Source: Herbiconiux sp. A18JL235 (GTDB lineage: Bacteria; Actinomycetota; Actinomycetes; Actinomycetales; Microbacteriaceae). From it: DNA of 64,000 nt. Where the stretch lies: NCBI RefSeq assembly GCF_040939305.1, contig NZ_CP162511.1, forward strand, positions 4,092,001 through 4,156,000. Direction: 5' to 3'. The notes beneath the pieces were generated by a model. That model did no database searches. It saw only the letters and a program-made list of their open reading frames with translations, and had not been told where the DNA came from. Positions 7,511-15,965 of this stretch are shown here, one piece after another. A program made the position numbers and the translations under genes. Within the stretch, counting starts at the first letter, position 1. Each line of letters opens with the position of its first letter.

Positions 7511-9258
7511 CGGCCGTCCTCCTCGTCGAACTGGTGCTCGAGCCGCGCCACGAACACCGCACCGTGCCGCTCGGTGCGGCCCTTCGCGAGACGCAGCTCC
7601 CCGCCGTGGCGGCGGGCGACCTCGGCCGAGAGCCGCAGGCCGATGCCGTGGCCGTGGGCGGGCTCGGGGCCCTCGTCGGGTTCGCCCGCGCGATGCGGTA
7701 CCACCGCGTCACCCGGCGCCACGAGATCGATGCCCCCGGTCGCTGCGCCGATGCCGTCGCCCGAGTCCATCACCGAGAGGTGCAGCTCGTCGCCGTGCCG
7801 CAGGGCCTCGACCTCGACCCAGCGCGGTTCGCGCGCCGAGGCCGCCGCCGCATCGATGCCGTTGTCGACGAGGTTGCCGAGGATCGTGGTGACGTCTTCG
7901 GGGTGGCGGAGCGACCCGGTGACGTCGGCATCCGGCCCCACCCGCAGCGTGACGCCCCGCCGCTCCGCCTCGCGCGCCTTCGCCCCGAGAAACGCCTGCA
8001 GGTAGGGCTCGGCGATGAGTTCGGCCCGCTCGATCGGGAAGCGCACCGGCCCGTGCTCGCCCACCTGCTCGAGGTAGGCGAGTGCCTCGGTCGTCTCACC
8101 CGCCCGCACCAGCCCCGTCACCACGTGGATGCGGTTCGCGAACTCGTGCCGCTGTTCGCGCAGCGCGCTGGCGAGCGTGCCGACCGCCGTCAGGCGCCTG
8201 GTGAGGTCGTCGATCGCCGTGAGGTCGCGCACGATGACGACCCGCCCGAGCTCCTGCCGGTCGCGCCGCACGACGTGCACGTCGACGTAGACGAGCCGCC
8301 CGTTCACCACGAGAGGCTCGTCGCGAGGTTCGGCGCGCGGTTCGTCGTCAGGTCCGGTGCCCGGTTCGTCACCCGGTGAGGTGCCCCGTTCGTCGAGGCA
8401 GGCGAGCACCGCCGCATCCGTGATCGTCTCCCGCACCGGCTTACCCACCGGCTGGTCGAGACCGAGCAGCTCGGCGGCTCGGTCGTTGCACACGGTCACG
8501 ACGCCGTCGGGAGACAGCCCGATCACGCCGTCGCCCACCCCTTGCAGCACCGCCTGCTGGTCGTGCACCAGCTCGAGCAGCTCCTCGGGCTCGAGGCCCA
8601 GCGTCTTCTGGCGGAGACGCCGGGTGATGAAGGCCGCGAGCAGCCACCCCACCGCGAGCGCCAGCGCCGTCGCCACGGCGACGGCGAGCGCGTCGGAGAG
8701 CGCCGTCGCCCACACCTCCGAGGGCGGCAGCCCGACGCTCACCTCGCCCACCACCCGCCCGGGGTCGTCGAGCGCGTAGATCGGCACCTTCGCGCGCGCC
8801 GAGTCGCCCAGGGTGCCGCGCTCCCAGCTGACGGTCTCCTCGCCGCGGAGCGCCGCATCCGGACTCGTCGACACCTGGTCGCCGATCTCGTCGGGGTTCG
8901 GATGCGCGAGCCGGCGCCCGGTGTCGTCGGTCACCACCACGAACAGCGCCCCGGTGCGACGCTCGATGTCGCGCGCGTAGTCGTCGAGCGTTCCCGCGAC
9001 GAGCTCGGCGTCGGTCGACGGGGTGCCGCGGTCGGACTCCGCCTCCGCGGCCGCACGCACCTGCGGGGTCTCGGCGACGGTCTGGGCGAGGCGCAGCGCC
9101 GACTCCTGCGTCTGCTGCACGATGCGGGCCACGCCGGTCGCCGCGAACAGGCACAGGGTGATGGCCGAGACGGCGACCATCGCGGCGACAATGGAGCGGT
9201 TGACCTGGCGGGTGAAGGGCACCGAACGGCCCGGTCTCCGTCGCCGCGCCGTCGTCAT
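7507..9258 (-). CDS. CitA/DcuS-type sensor histidine kinase
   Basis: A 583-residue membrane kinase. TM1 is about residues 22-46, a periplasmic PASp/Cache sensor spans 47-186 and TM2 is about 187-211; a cytoplasmic PAS domain (230-345) leads to the histidine box REQRHEFANRIH with phospho-accepting His371, then the ATPase domain with NLVDNGIDAA (N box) and HGIGLRLSAEVARRHGG (G box). The architecture matches extracellular citrate or C4-dicarboxylate sensors. Odd features: an acidic tandem repeat of 8 residues inside the PAS domain (289-315) and an unusual AGEPDEGPEPAHG insertion before the G box. ATG 9258 has a -10 element 6 nt upstream, so the message is predicted leaderless. Confidence 0.9.
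   Translation of the reverse strand: MTTARRRRPGRSVPFTRQVNRSIVAAMVAVSAITLCLFAATGVARIVQQTQESALRLAQTVAETPQVRAAAEAESDRGTPSTDAELVAGTLDDYARDIERRTGALFVVVTDDTGRRLAHPNPDEIGDQVSTSPDAALRGEETVSWERGTLGDSARAKVPIYALDDPGRVVGEVSVGLPPSEVWATALSDALAVAVATALALAVGWLLAAFITRRLRQKTLGLEPEELLELVHDQQAVLQGVGDGVIGLSPDGVVTVCNDRAAELLGLDQPVGKPVRETITDAAVLACLDERGTSPGDEPGTGPDDEPRAEPRDEPLVVNGRLVYVDVHVVRRDRQELGRVVIVRDLTAIDDLTRRLTAVGTLASALREQRHEFANRIHVVTGLVRAGETTEALAYLEQVGEHGPVRFPIERAELIAEPYLQAFLGAKAREAERRGVTLRVGPDADVTGSLRHPEDVTTILGNLVDNGIDAAAASAREPRWVEVEALRHGDELHLSVMDSGDGIGAATGGIDLVAPGDAVVPHRAGEPDEGPEPAHGHGIGLRLSAEVARRHGGELRLAKGRTERHGAVFVARLEHQFDEEDGR
8314..8394. repeat. 24-bp tandem repeat inside the sensor kinase PAS domain
   Basis: The translated units are DERGTSPG, DEPGTGPD, DEPRAEPR and a partial DEP, an 8-residue period (24 bp). 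Such an acidic Pro/Gly repeat is not part of the PAS fold and must bulge from a loop. Confidence 0.65.
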
Positions 9259-9270
9259 GAGCCGATGCTA
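9256..9270 (-). promoter_or_regulatory. Leaderless promoter of the sensor kinase
   Basis: TAGCAT (complement of 9265-9270) lies 6 nt before ATG 9258, with no Shine-Dalgarno sequence. The repeats at 9299-9352 lie directly upstream. Confidence 0.6.
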
Positions 9271-9298
9271 CCCACGCCTCCGACGGGCGCGTGAGCAG

Positions 9299-9352
9299 AA
9301 TGCGCAGAACGGGTTCTATGCGGAATTCGCCGTCAATGCGCAGTAGCGCGCG
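9299..9352. promoter_or_regulatory. Three repeats on an 18-bp period between citA-like and citrate transporter genes
   Basis: AATGCGCAG (9299-9307), TATGCGGAA (9317-9325) and AATGCGCAG (9335-9343) begin exactly 18 bp apart. They lie just upstream of the transporter's -35 position and also upstream of the kinase promoter, the place expected for binding sites of the adjacent response regulator. Confidence 0.55.
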
Positions 9353-9371
9353 CGGCATCCGCCCTCGTTCC

Positions 9372-9433
9372 TATCGTGTCGGAACAGCCGCCCGGCCCCG
9401 TCGTGCCGGCCTCAGACGAAGGAGTCTCCCGTG
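9372..9433 (+). promoter_or_regulatory. -10 element and leader of the citrate transporter
   Basis: TATCGT (9372-9377) is the likely -10. The leader of about 47 nt ends with GAAGGAG seven nt before GTG 9431, so this gene, unlike its divergent neighbour, uses a ribosome-binding site. Confidence 0.5.
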
Positions 9434-10993
9434 CTCGTCCTCCTCGGATTCGGAATGGTCGCCGTCTTCATGGTGCTCATCATGACAAGACGCATGACAC
9501 CCGTGCTCGCCCTCATCATCGTTCCCACCGTGTTCGGGCTGTTCGCGGGCGCCGGGCTCGGCGTCGGCGACATGGCGCTCGAGGCCATCGGCGGGCTCGC
9601 CCCCACCGCGGCGCTGCTCATGTTCGCCATCATCTACTTCGGGCTGATGATCGACGTGGGATTGTTCGACCCGCTGGTGCGGGGCATCCTGCGGCTCGTC
9701 GGCCACGACCCCGTGAAGGTCGTCGTCGGCACGGCGCTGCTGGCCGCGGTCATCTCGCTCGACGGTGACGGCTCGACCACCTTCATCGTCGTCACGAGCG
9801 CCATGCTGCCGATCTACCTGCGACTCGGCCTCAGCCCCGTGGTGCTCACCGTGGTGGCGGGTCTCGCGAACGGCACCATGAACATCCTGCCCTGGGGCGG
9901 GCCCACCGCCCGGGCCGCCGCCGCGCTCGACGTGTCGGCGAGCGAGGTGTTCGTGCCCATGATCCCGTCGATGCTCGCGGGTCTCGCCGTCATCTTCGTG
10001 TTCGCGTGGCACCTCGGTCTGATGGAGCGCAAGCGCCTCGGCCGGCTCGACCTGCCGGGCGAAGGCAGCCGCGAGGGCGAAGCGGATGCGACGGCCGGCG
10101 ACGCGGGGACGCTCGGCCGGGTGACCGCGCGGCTGTTCCGCCGGGGCTCGGCGCCCACGGGGAGCGGTGCGGGCACCGGCGGCAGCGCGACCGGCGTGAG
10201 CCGCCCGGGCACTGCCGGCGCGGGCGGCGCGGGCGGCGGGTCGTCGGCATCGGGCACGACCACCCGGTCGCGCACCCAGGTCGAGCGCATCTCGACCGGG
10301 GCGCTCCGCGCCCTGGTGAACCCCGCCGACACCGCGATGGCCGACACCATGCTCGACCCCCAGCGCCCCACGCTCCGGCCCAAGCTGTTCTGGTTCAACC
10401 TGGCCCTGACCGTCGCCGTCATGGTTCTGCTCGTCGCCGACGTGCTCCCGCTCGCGTACGTGTTCATGGTGGCCAGCGCCGTCGCCGTCATCGTCAACTT
10501 CCCCCGCGTCGCCGACCAGGCCGAGCGCATCGTCGCCCATGCCCCCTCGATCGTCGGCGTCGTGTCGATGGTGCTGGCCGCAGGCGTGCTCATCGGCGTG
10601 CTGGAGGGCACCGGGATGGTCGACGCCATGGCGGTCTGGGTGGCGGGATCGATCCCCTCCGGACTCGGGGCGTTCTCGGCGGTCATCACCGGGCTTCTCA
10701 GCATCCCGATGACCTTCTTCCTCTCCAACGACGCCTTCTACTTCGGCATCCTCCCGGTGCTCTCGCAGAGCGCGGCAGCCTTCGGCATCGACCCGGTCGA
10801 GATGGCGCGCGCCTCCATCACCGGGCAGGTGGTGCACATGCAGAGCCCGCTGGTGCCGGCCATCCTGCTGCTCGTCTCGCTGGCCGGCGTGAACCTCGGC
10901 GACCACCACAAGCGGGTGCTGTGGCGGGCCGTCGTGGTGGCGATCGTGATGCTCGCGGTCGGGGTGCTGGTCGGTGCGATCGGCATCGGATAG
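9431..10993 (+). CDS. CitMHS family citrate-metal:H+ symporter
   Basis: A 520-residue polytopic membrane protein of the CitMHS family, which imports citrate complexed with Mg2+ or Ca2+ by proton symport. It has about six N-terminal helices starting at residue 1, a long hydrophilic loop (about 200-305) and a second helical half. The family blocks LFAGAGLGVGDMALEAIGGL and LSIPMTFFLSNDAFYFGILP are present, the latter the conserved re-entrant segment, followed by GQVVHMQSPLVPAILLL. The central loop is expanded by a Gly/Ser/Thr-rich stretch (about 235-290). Location divergent from the CitAB-like system supports citrate-induced expression. GTG start chosen from the strong GAAGGAG. Confidence 0.92.
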   Translation: MLVLLGFGMVAVFMVLIMTRRMTPVLALIIVPTVFGLFAGAGLGVGDMALEAIGGLAPTAALLMFAIIYFGLMIDVGLFDPLVRGILRLVGHDPVKVVVGTALLAAVISLDGDGSTTFIVVTSAMLPIYLRLGLSPVVLTVVAGLANGTMNILPWGGPTARAAAALDVSASEVFVPMIPSMLAGLAVIFVFAWHLGLMERKRLGRLDLPGEGSREGEADATAGDAGTLGRVTARLFRRGSAPTGSGAGTGGSATGVSRPGTAGAGGAGGGSSASGTTTRSRTQVERISTGALRALVNPADTAMADTMLDPQRPTLRPKLFWFNLALTVAVMVLLVADVLPLAYVFMVASAVAVIVNFPRVADQAERIVAHAPSIVGVVSMVLAAGVLIGVLEGTGMVDAMAVWVAGSIPSGLGAFSAVITGLLSIPMTFFLSNDAFYFGILPVLSQSAAAFGIDPVEMARASITGQVVHMQSPLVPAILLLVSLAGVNLGDHHKRVLWRAVVVAIVMLAVGVLVGAIGIG

Positions 10994-11000
10994 CAGGCGA

Positions 11001-11038
11001 CCGGATGCGCGCCCCGGCCGTGACGGGCGTGCATCCGG
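11001..11038 (+). terminator. Strong hairpin terminator after the citrate transporter
   Basis: A 14-bp stem (11001-11014 with 11025-11038, one mismatch) and a 10-nt loop begin 7 nt after the stop codon. The stem ends are CCGGATGC/GCATCCGG, again the recurrent motif. No U-tract follows, as is common for actinobacterial terminators. Confidence 0.7.
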
Positions 11039-11076
11039 TGGCCGTCCCGGGGTGCCGCGCGCGCATCCGGTGGCCG
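11031..11076. repeat. 14-bp direct repeat in the 10994-11128 gap
   Basis: GCATCCGGTGGCCG occurs at 11031-11044 and again at 11063-11076. The first copy is also the descending arm of the transporter terminator, so the second could have arisen by local duplication. Confidence 0.6.
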
Positions 11077-11116
11077 GACGAAACGACGCGATAACACGCT
11101 GTTCACGACGAGCAAG

Positions 11117-11131
11117 TAGCGTTGAGGCATG
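11117..11131 (+). promoter_or_regulatory. Leaderless promoter of the HAD phosphatase gene
   Basis: TAGCGT (11117-11122), 6 nt, then ATG 11129. I see no convincing -35 and no Shine-Dalgarno sequence. Confidence 0.6.
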
Positions 11132-11875
11132 ACCGACACCGTCACCCGCGATGCGAGCCGTCTCGCGACCGCTCGCGCCCTCCTGTTCGACCTCGACGGC
11201 GTGCTCACCCCGACGGTCGACGTGCACATGAAGGCCTGGGCCCGATTGTTCGCACCCTACCTCGCCGCGCAGGGCGTCGAGCCCTACACCGACGACGACT
11301 ACTACCTCTACATCGACGGCAAGCCGCGGGTCGAGGGCGTGCGCTCGATGCTCGAGGCCAGGGGTCTCAGCCTCCCGTTCGGTTCACCCGACGACGTGGC
11401 GGGCGAGTCGACCGTGTGGGCGCTCGGCAACCGCAAGAACGACGCGGTCGCCGCCGAGCTCGCCGAGAACGGCGTCGCCGCCTACCCCGGTTCGCTGGAG
11501 TTCCTCACCGCGGCCATCGCCGGCGGGTACGAGGTCGCCGTGGTGTCGAGCTCGCGCAACGCCGAGGCCGTGCTGACGGCGGCCGGCATCCGCGACCGCT
11601 TCGAGGTGATCGTCGACGGTGTGGTCGCCGCCCGCGAGGGCATCGCGGGCAAACCCGCTCCCGACACCTACCTACGGGCTGCGGAGCGGCTCGGGTTCAC
11701 GCCGGCCGAGTGCGTCGTGATCGAAGATGCCCACTCGGGCGTCCAGGCCGGGCGCGACGGCGACTTCGGATTGGTCGTGGGGGTCGACCGGGGCGTCGGA
11801 GCGCAGGAACTGCTCGACTCCGGTGCCGACATCGTGGTCGACGATCTCGCCGAGCTGGTATCCGCGCTGCGCTGA
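11129..11875 (+). CDS. HAD hydrolase, beta-phosphoglucomutase-like
   Basis: A 248-residue HAD-superfamily enzyme with a helical cap. FDLDGVLT places the nucleophile Asp21 and acid/base Asp23; VVSSSRNAEAVL carries motif II, GKPAPDTY motif III Lys and VIEDAHSGVQAG motif IV. This set fits beta-phosphoglucomutase, which isomerises beta-glucose 1-phosphate to glucose 6-phosphate. The next gene is a GH65 enzyme, and GH65 phosphorylases release beta-glucose 1-phosphate, so the two would form a disaccharide phosphorolysis route. A sugar phosphatase is the alternative. The two genes are 133 bp apart and appear to have separate promoters. Confidence 0.85.
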   Translation: MTDTVTRDASRLATARALLFDLDGVLTPTVDVHMKAWARLFAPYLAAQGVEPYTDDDYYLYIDGKPRVEGVRSMLEARGLSLPFGSPDDVAGESTVWALGNRKNDAVAAELAENGVAAYPGSLEFLTAAIAGGYEVAVVSSSRNAEAVLTAAGIRDRFEVIVDGVVAAREGIAGKPAPDTYLRAAERLGFTPAECVVIEDAHSGVQAGRDGDFGLVVGVDRGVGAQELLDSGADIVVDDLAELVSALR

Positions 11876-11957
11876 CAGCTGCTCCTGCACAGCGGCACCT
11901 CGGCACCTCATCCCTCCCCAGGCGAACGGATGCTCGGCACACCTGCCGCTCCTTCGC

Positions 11958-11963
11958 TAGCAT
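11958..11963 (+). promoter_or_regulatory. -10 element of the GH65 gene
   Basis: TAGCAT; transcription would start near 11970 and give a leader of about 39 nt containing GAAAGAAAG before ATG 12009. No clear -35. Confidence 0.4.
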
Positions 11964-12008
11964 CGACCGACGCGAACCTCCCTGGCTCCTCGTGAAAGAA
12001 AGCGCCCG

Positions 12009-14639
12009 ATGAACCCGATCACCTCAGATCCGCTCGACCGCACGCAATTCCCCGTCGACGAGTGGGCGCTCACCGAAGCGGAGTTCCACACCGCCACGCA
12101 GGGTCGCACCGAGACCCTGTTCGCGGTGGGCAACGGCTACCTGGGGCTCCGCGGCAACTTCGAGGAGGGGCACAAGGCCTACGCCGAGGGCACCTTCATC
12201 AACGGCTTCCACGACACCTGGCAGATCAGGCACGCCGAGGAGGCCTACGGCTTCGCCCGCGTCGGGCAGACCATCGTCAACGCGCCCGATGCCCGCGTCA
12301 TCCGTCTGTACGTCGACGACGAGCCGTTCGTGGTCGCCGACGCCGACACCATCGAGTACTCGCGCCGGCTCGACTTCCGCACCGGAGTGCTCGAGCGGGT
12401 CATCGAGTGGCGCACGCCCTCCGGCAAGCGGGTGCTCATCCGCTCGCGCAGACTGGTGTCGTTCGCCGACCGGCACCTCGCGGTCATCGACTACGAGGTC
12501 ACCATGCTCGACGCCGATGCGTCGATCCTCATCTCGAGCCAGATCCTCAACCGCCAAGACCGGGTCGACGAGTTCGCCGCGGCCGGGGGTGCCGGGTCGG
12601 GCTCGCCCGCCGGGGGCATCGCCGACCCGCGCAAGGCGTCGGGCTTCGCCGACCGCGTGCTGCTGCCCCGTTTCAAGTGGACGCACGAGGGCCGTTACGT
12701 GCTCGGCTACCGCACCGCCAACTCGGGCATGACCATCGCCTGCGGTGCCGAGCACCACCTCGAGACCGACAACGAATGGGACGAGACCTCCCAGATCGAC
12801 GACGACATCGCCAAGCACGTCTACCGGGTGCGCGCGAAGGCCGGCCAGCGCATCCGTCTGGTGAAGACACTGGCCTACCACACCTCGTCGACGGTCCCCA
12901 CGACCGAGCTCGCCGACCGCACCAATCGCACGCTCGACCGCATCGGCGAGGCGCCGATCGACGATGTCTTCGCCGAGCAGGAGCGGTGGCTCGCGGCGTT
13001 CTGGAAGCGTTCCGACGTGGTGATCGCCGGGCAGCCCGAGGTGCAGCAGGCGGTGCGCTGGAACCTGTTCCAGCTCGCCCAGTCGACGGCACGCACCGAC
13101 GGCGGCGGCATCGCGGCGAAGGGCGTGTCGGGTTCCGGCTACGGCGGGCACTACTTCTGGGACACCGAGATCTACGTGCTGCCCTTCCTCACCTACACCT
13201 CGCCGCAGGTGGCGCGGAACGCGCTGCGGTTCCGGCACGGCATGCTCGACGCCGCGCGCGACCGCGCCGTCGAGTTGAACCAGCGCGGCGCGCTGTTCCC
13301 CTGGCGCACCATCAACGGGCTCGAGTCGTCGGCCTACTACGCCGCGGGCACGGCGCAGTACCACATCGACGCCGACATCTCCCACGCCCTGTCGCAGTAC
13401 GTGGCGGCCACCGGCGACTTCGACTTCCTCGACCGCGGGGCCATCGACATCCTCGTCGAGACCGCCCGCATGTGGGCCGACCTCGGCTTCTGGCGGGCGC
13501 GGGGCAAGTCGAGCGAGACCTTCCACATCCACGGTGTGACGGGGCCCGACGAGTACACCACGGTGGTCAACGACAACCTGTTCACGAACGTGATGGCTCG
13601 CGCCAACCTGCGCGCGGCGGTGCGGCAGACCCGGCGGCTGAAGCGCGAGGAGCCCGCCCTCTACGAAGCGATGGTGCGTCGTCTCGATCTCGCCGACGAC
13701 GAGATCGAGGAGTGGTCGACGGCTGCCGAGGCGATGCACATCCTCTACGACGCCGACCTCGGCATCCATCCGCAAGACGCACAGTTCCTCGAGAAGGAGC
13801 TGTGGGACCTGGAGAACACGCCCGCGTCGAAGCGGCCCCTGCTGCTGCACTTCCACCCGCTCGTGATCTACCGCTTCCAGGTCATCAAGCAGGCCGACGT
13901 GGTGCTCGCGCTGCTCCTGCAGGGCGACGAGTTCACCACCGAGGAGAAGCGCGCCGACTTCGAGTACTACGACGCGCTCACCACCGGCGACTCCACCCTC
14001 TCGGCGTCGACCCAGTCGATCATCGCCGCGGAGGTGGGCTACCGCGAGCTCGCGCTCGGCTACTTCCAGGCGGCGCTCTACGTCGACCTCGGCGACCTGC
14101 ACAACAACACCGCAGACGGCATCCACGTCGCCTCGACCGGTGGGGTGTGGAGCGGTCTCGCCTTCGGCTTCGGCGGCATGCGCGACTACCTCGGGAAGTT
14201 CACCTTCGACCCGCGCCTGCCCGAGGAGTGGGAGTCGCTGCTGTTCCACGTCACCATCCACGGCTCGTTGGTCGAGGTGCTGCTCGAGCAGTCGTCGATG
14301 ACGTTCACCATCCTCGAGCAGGCGGGTGCGGGCGAGCCCTTCGGTCACGGTGCGGGTGCCGCCGTCGGCTCAGACCCGGTGCCGGTCGCCTCCGACGTGC
14401 CGGGTGGCATGCGGGTCGGTCAGCCGCTCGAGCTGTGGGTGCGTGGCGAGCGCGTGCTCGTCGCCCCCGGCGAGTCGGTGAGCGTGCCCCTCAAAGACGA
14501 CCGCCCCACCATCGAGGGCGCCCCCACCACCTCCGACATCGAGGGCACCGTCCGCGCCGACGGCTCCGTCATCACCGCCTCCATGCCCACCATCGTCTCC
14601 GACCTCGACGAACCCGAGCACCTCGTCGGCATGGACTGA
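12009..14639 (+). CDS. Glycoside hydrolase family 65 protein (disaccharide phosphorylase type)
   Basis: An 876-residue GH65 enzyme. The N-terminal beta-sandwich starts with LFAVGNGYLGLRGNFEEG; the (alpha/alpha)6 barrel contains GYGGHYFWDTEIYVLPF and GVTGPDEYTTVVNDNLFTN, with Glu515 the expected general acid; the C-terminal sheet follows. GH65 members phosphorolyse or hydrolyse maltose, trehalose, kojibiose or nigerose. Later HNNTADGIHVASTGG and a beta-phosphoglucomutase partner upstream favour a phosphorylase; the exact disaccharide cannot be read. A Gly/Ser/Ala-rich loop (about 195-205) and an Ala/Gly-rich tail segment near 775-800 are extra to the fold. It ends 18 bp from the stop of the convergent esterase. 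Confidence 0.9.
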   Translation: MNPITSDPLDRTQFPVDEWALTEAEFHTATQGRTETLFAVGNGYLGLRGNFEEGHKAYAEGTFINGFHDTWQIRHAEEAYGFARVGQTIVNAPDARVIRLYVDDEPFVVADADTIEYSRRLDFRTGVLERVIEWRTPSGKRVLIRSRRLVSFADRHLAVIDYEVTMLDADASILISSQILNRQDRVDEFAAAGGAGSGSPAGGIADPRKASGFADRVLLPRFKWTHEGRYVLGYRTANSGMTIACGAEHHLETDNEWDETSQIDDDIAKHVYRVRAKAGQRIRLVKTLAYHTSSTVPTTELADRTNRTLDRIGEAPIDDVFAEQERWLAAFWKRSDVVIAGQPEVQQAVRWNLFQLAQSTARTDGGGIAAKGVSGSGYGGHYFWDTEIYVLPFLTYTSPQVARNALRFRHGMLDAARDRAVELNQRGALFPWRTINGLESSAYYAAGTAQYHIDADISHALSQYVAATGDFDFLDRGAIDILVETARMWADLGFWRARGKSSETFHIHGVTGPDEYTTVVNDNLFTNVMARANLRAAVRQTRRLKREEPALYEAMVRRLDLADDEIEEWSTAAEAMHILYDADLGIHPQDAQFLEKELWDLENTPASKRPLLLHFHPLVIYRFQVIKQADVVLALLLQGDEFTTEEKRADFEYYDALTTGDSTLSASTQSIIAAEVGYRELALGYFQAALYVDLGDLHNNTADGIHVASTGGVWSGLAFGFGGMRDYLGKFTFDPRLPEEWESLLFHVTIHGSLVEVLLEQSSMTFTILEQAGAGEPFGHGAGAAVGSDPVPVASDVPGGMRVGQPLELWVRGERVLVAPGESVSVPLKDDRPTIEGAPTTSDIEGTVRADGSVITASMPTIVSDLDEPEHLVGMD

Positions 14640-14657
14640 GTAGCCGCGACGCGCCCC

Positions 14658-15965
14658 TCAGCCCGTCGGGGCGGAGAGGCCGAGGCGGGGATAGAGGATC
14701 TCGAAGCCCTTCTCGAAGCCGCCCTGGAGGGCGTCGAGAACGTGGCCGGCGCCCGGGATGACGTAGAAGGTGGTGTGCCAGCCCGCGGCGGCAGCGGCAT
14801 CCGATGCCGCCTGGGCGGCCGGGATGAAGGCCGGGTCGCCTCCGCCGACCGTGAAGATGCCGACCGTGTCGGGGTAGGCGTGCGCCCCCGAGGCGAGGAT
14901 CGACGAGGGCTTCTCCGCGTCGAACGCCGCCTGGTCTCCGCCGAAGAGTTTGGCGACGACCGTGTCGGGGTCTTCCGAACCGGGGTACTCCTCGCCTGAG
15001 ATCGACAGCACGTTCTGCCAGAGCTCGGGGTACTTCGCGCCGTACTTGAACGAGCATCCGCCGCCGTTGGAGTACCCGGCGATCACCCAGTGCTCGGGGT
15101 CTTGCTCGATCGGCAGGTTCGCCCGCGCCCACGACACCACGTCTTGGGTGATGAACGTCTCGGCGTTGCCGAGGGCAGCCGTGTCGGCGCACACAGGGTC
15201 GATGCTCTCGTCGCCCAATTGGTCCGCGACCAGCACGATCGGCGCAAGTCCATTGTTGCGAGCCGCGTACTCGTCGAGCACCTTCGCCACGTACTGCGGG
15301 TCGGGGTCGCCCGGCTGGCCCATCATGAGGATCATGAACGGCAGCGCCGGCGGGTTCGCCACCTGCGCCGCGGGCGGTAGGTAAAGGCCTGCGGGTCGCG
15401 AGGTGAACCCTGATGCGGTCGCCGGGATGACCTGCGTGCCGGTCTTCCCGGTGGCGGGCATGTCGGCGGGCGGCGTCCAGGTCTCGTAGAGCGGCTTGCC
15501 CGCGTCCGGATCGTCGGTGGGCCGTGGCGAGGCCGTCGGCAGGGCGATCGGATGCTCCACCACGATCCCGAGGAACGACGCGATCGTGGGCTTCAACCCG
15601 AAGTACGCGTTGATGCCGAGCGTGCCGGCGAGCGCGAACAGCACCACCCCGACGATCGCGACGAGCTTGCGCCACCACCGGGAGCGCCACAGGTTCACCA
15701 CCGCGAGCCCGATGGCGGCGAAGGTGACGACGACCCACGCATCCGTCTGCTCGCTGAGCGGCACGCCGAACACGTTCATCGTCTCGACCACCCAGATGGT
15801 GGCGAACGCGACGAGGGCGCCCGCGAGCATCCCGATCAGTGCGGTGAGCACCCACCGGATGCGCGGGGGCCGCACGAGCAGGTACACGAACGCGGCGGCG
15901 GCCAGGGTGAACACGACCCAGATGACGGGCCCGTCGACGATGCGGGTCTCGAGCAGGGAGTCCAT
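14658..15965 (-). CDS. Membrane-anchored esterase (alpha/beta hydrolase, Esterase D-like)
   Basis: A 435-residue protein with four N-terminal membrane helices (about 12-30, 37-60, 74-92 and 100-122) followed by an extracytoplasmic alpha/beta hydrolase domain. The nucleophile elbow is VIAGYSNGGGCSFKYG; a late GAGHVLDALQGGFEKG carries the likely catalytic His, and GGGDPAFIPA the acid region. The layout resembles mycolyltransferase/antigen 85-like esterase families that act outside the membrane, but the substrate is not apparent. Its ATG overlaps the TGA of the upstream hydrolase by one base (TGATG), so the two are co-translated. Both products are hydrolases, possibly of one lipid or cell-envelope pathway (inference). 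Confidence 0.78.
   Translation of the reverse strand: MDSLLETRIVDGPVIWVVFTLAAAAFVYLLVRPPRIRWVLTALIGMLAGALVAFATIWVVETMNVFGVPLSEQTDAWVVVTFAAIGLAVVNLWRSRWWRKLVAIVGVVLFALAGTLGINAYFGLKPTIASFLGIVVEHPIALPTASPRPTDDPDAGKPLYETWTPPADMPATGKTGTQVIPATASGFTSRPAGLYLPPAAQVANPPALPFMILMMGQPGDPDPQYVAKVLDEYAARNNGLAPIVLVADQLGDESIDPVCADTAALGNAETFITQDVVSWARANLPIEQDPEHWVIAGYSNGGGCSFKYGAKYPELWQNVLSISGEEYPGSEDPDTVVAKLFGGDQAAFDAEKPSSILASGAHAYPDTVGIFTVGGGDPAFIPAAQAASDAAAAAGWHTTFYVIPGAGHVLDALQGGFEKGFEILYPRLGLSAPTG

Noticed and set aside
14636..14661. CTGAG/CTCAG inverted repeat between convergent GH65 and esterase genes
   Set aside because: Three of five base pairs follow simply from two TGA stop codons facing each other, so it is not evidence of a terminator.
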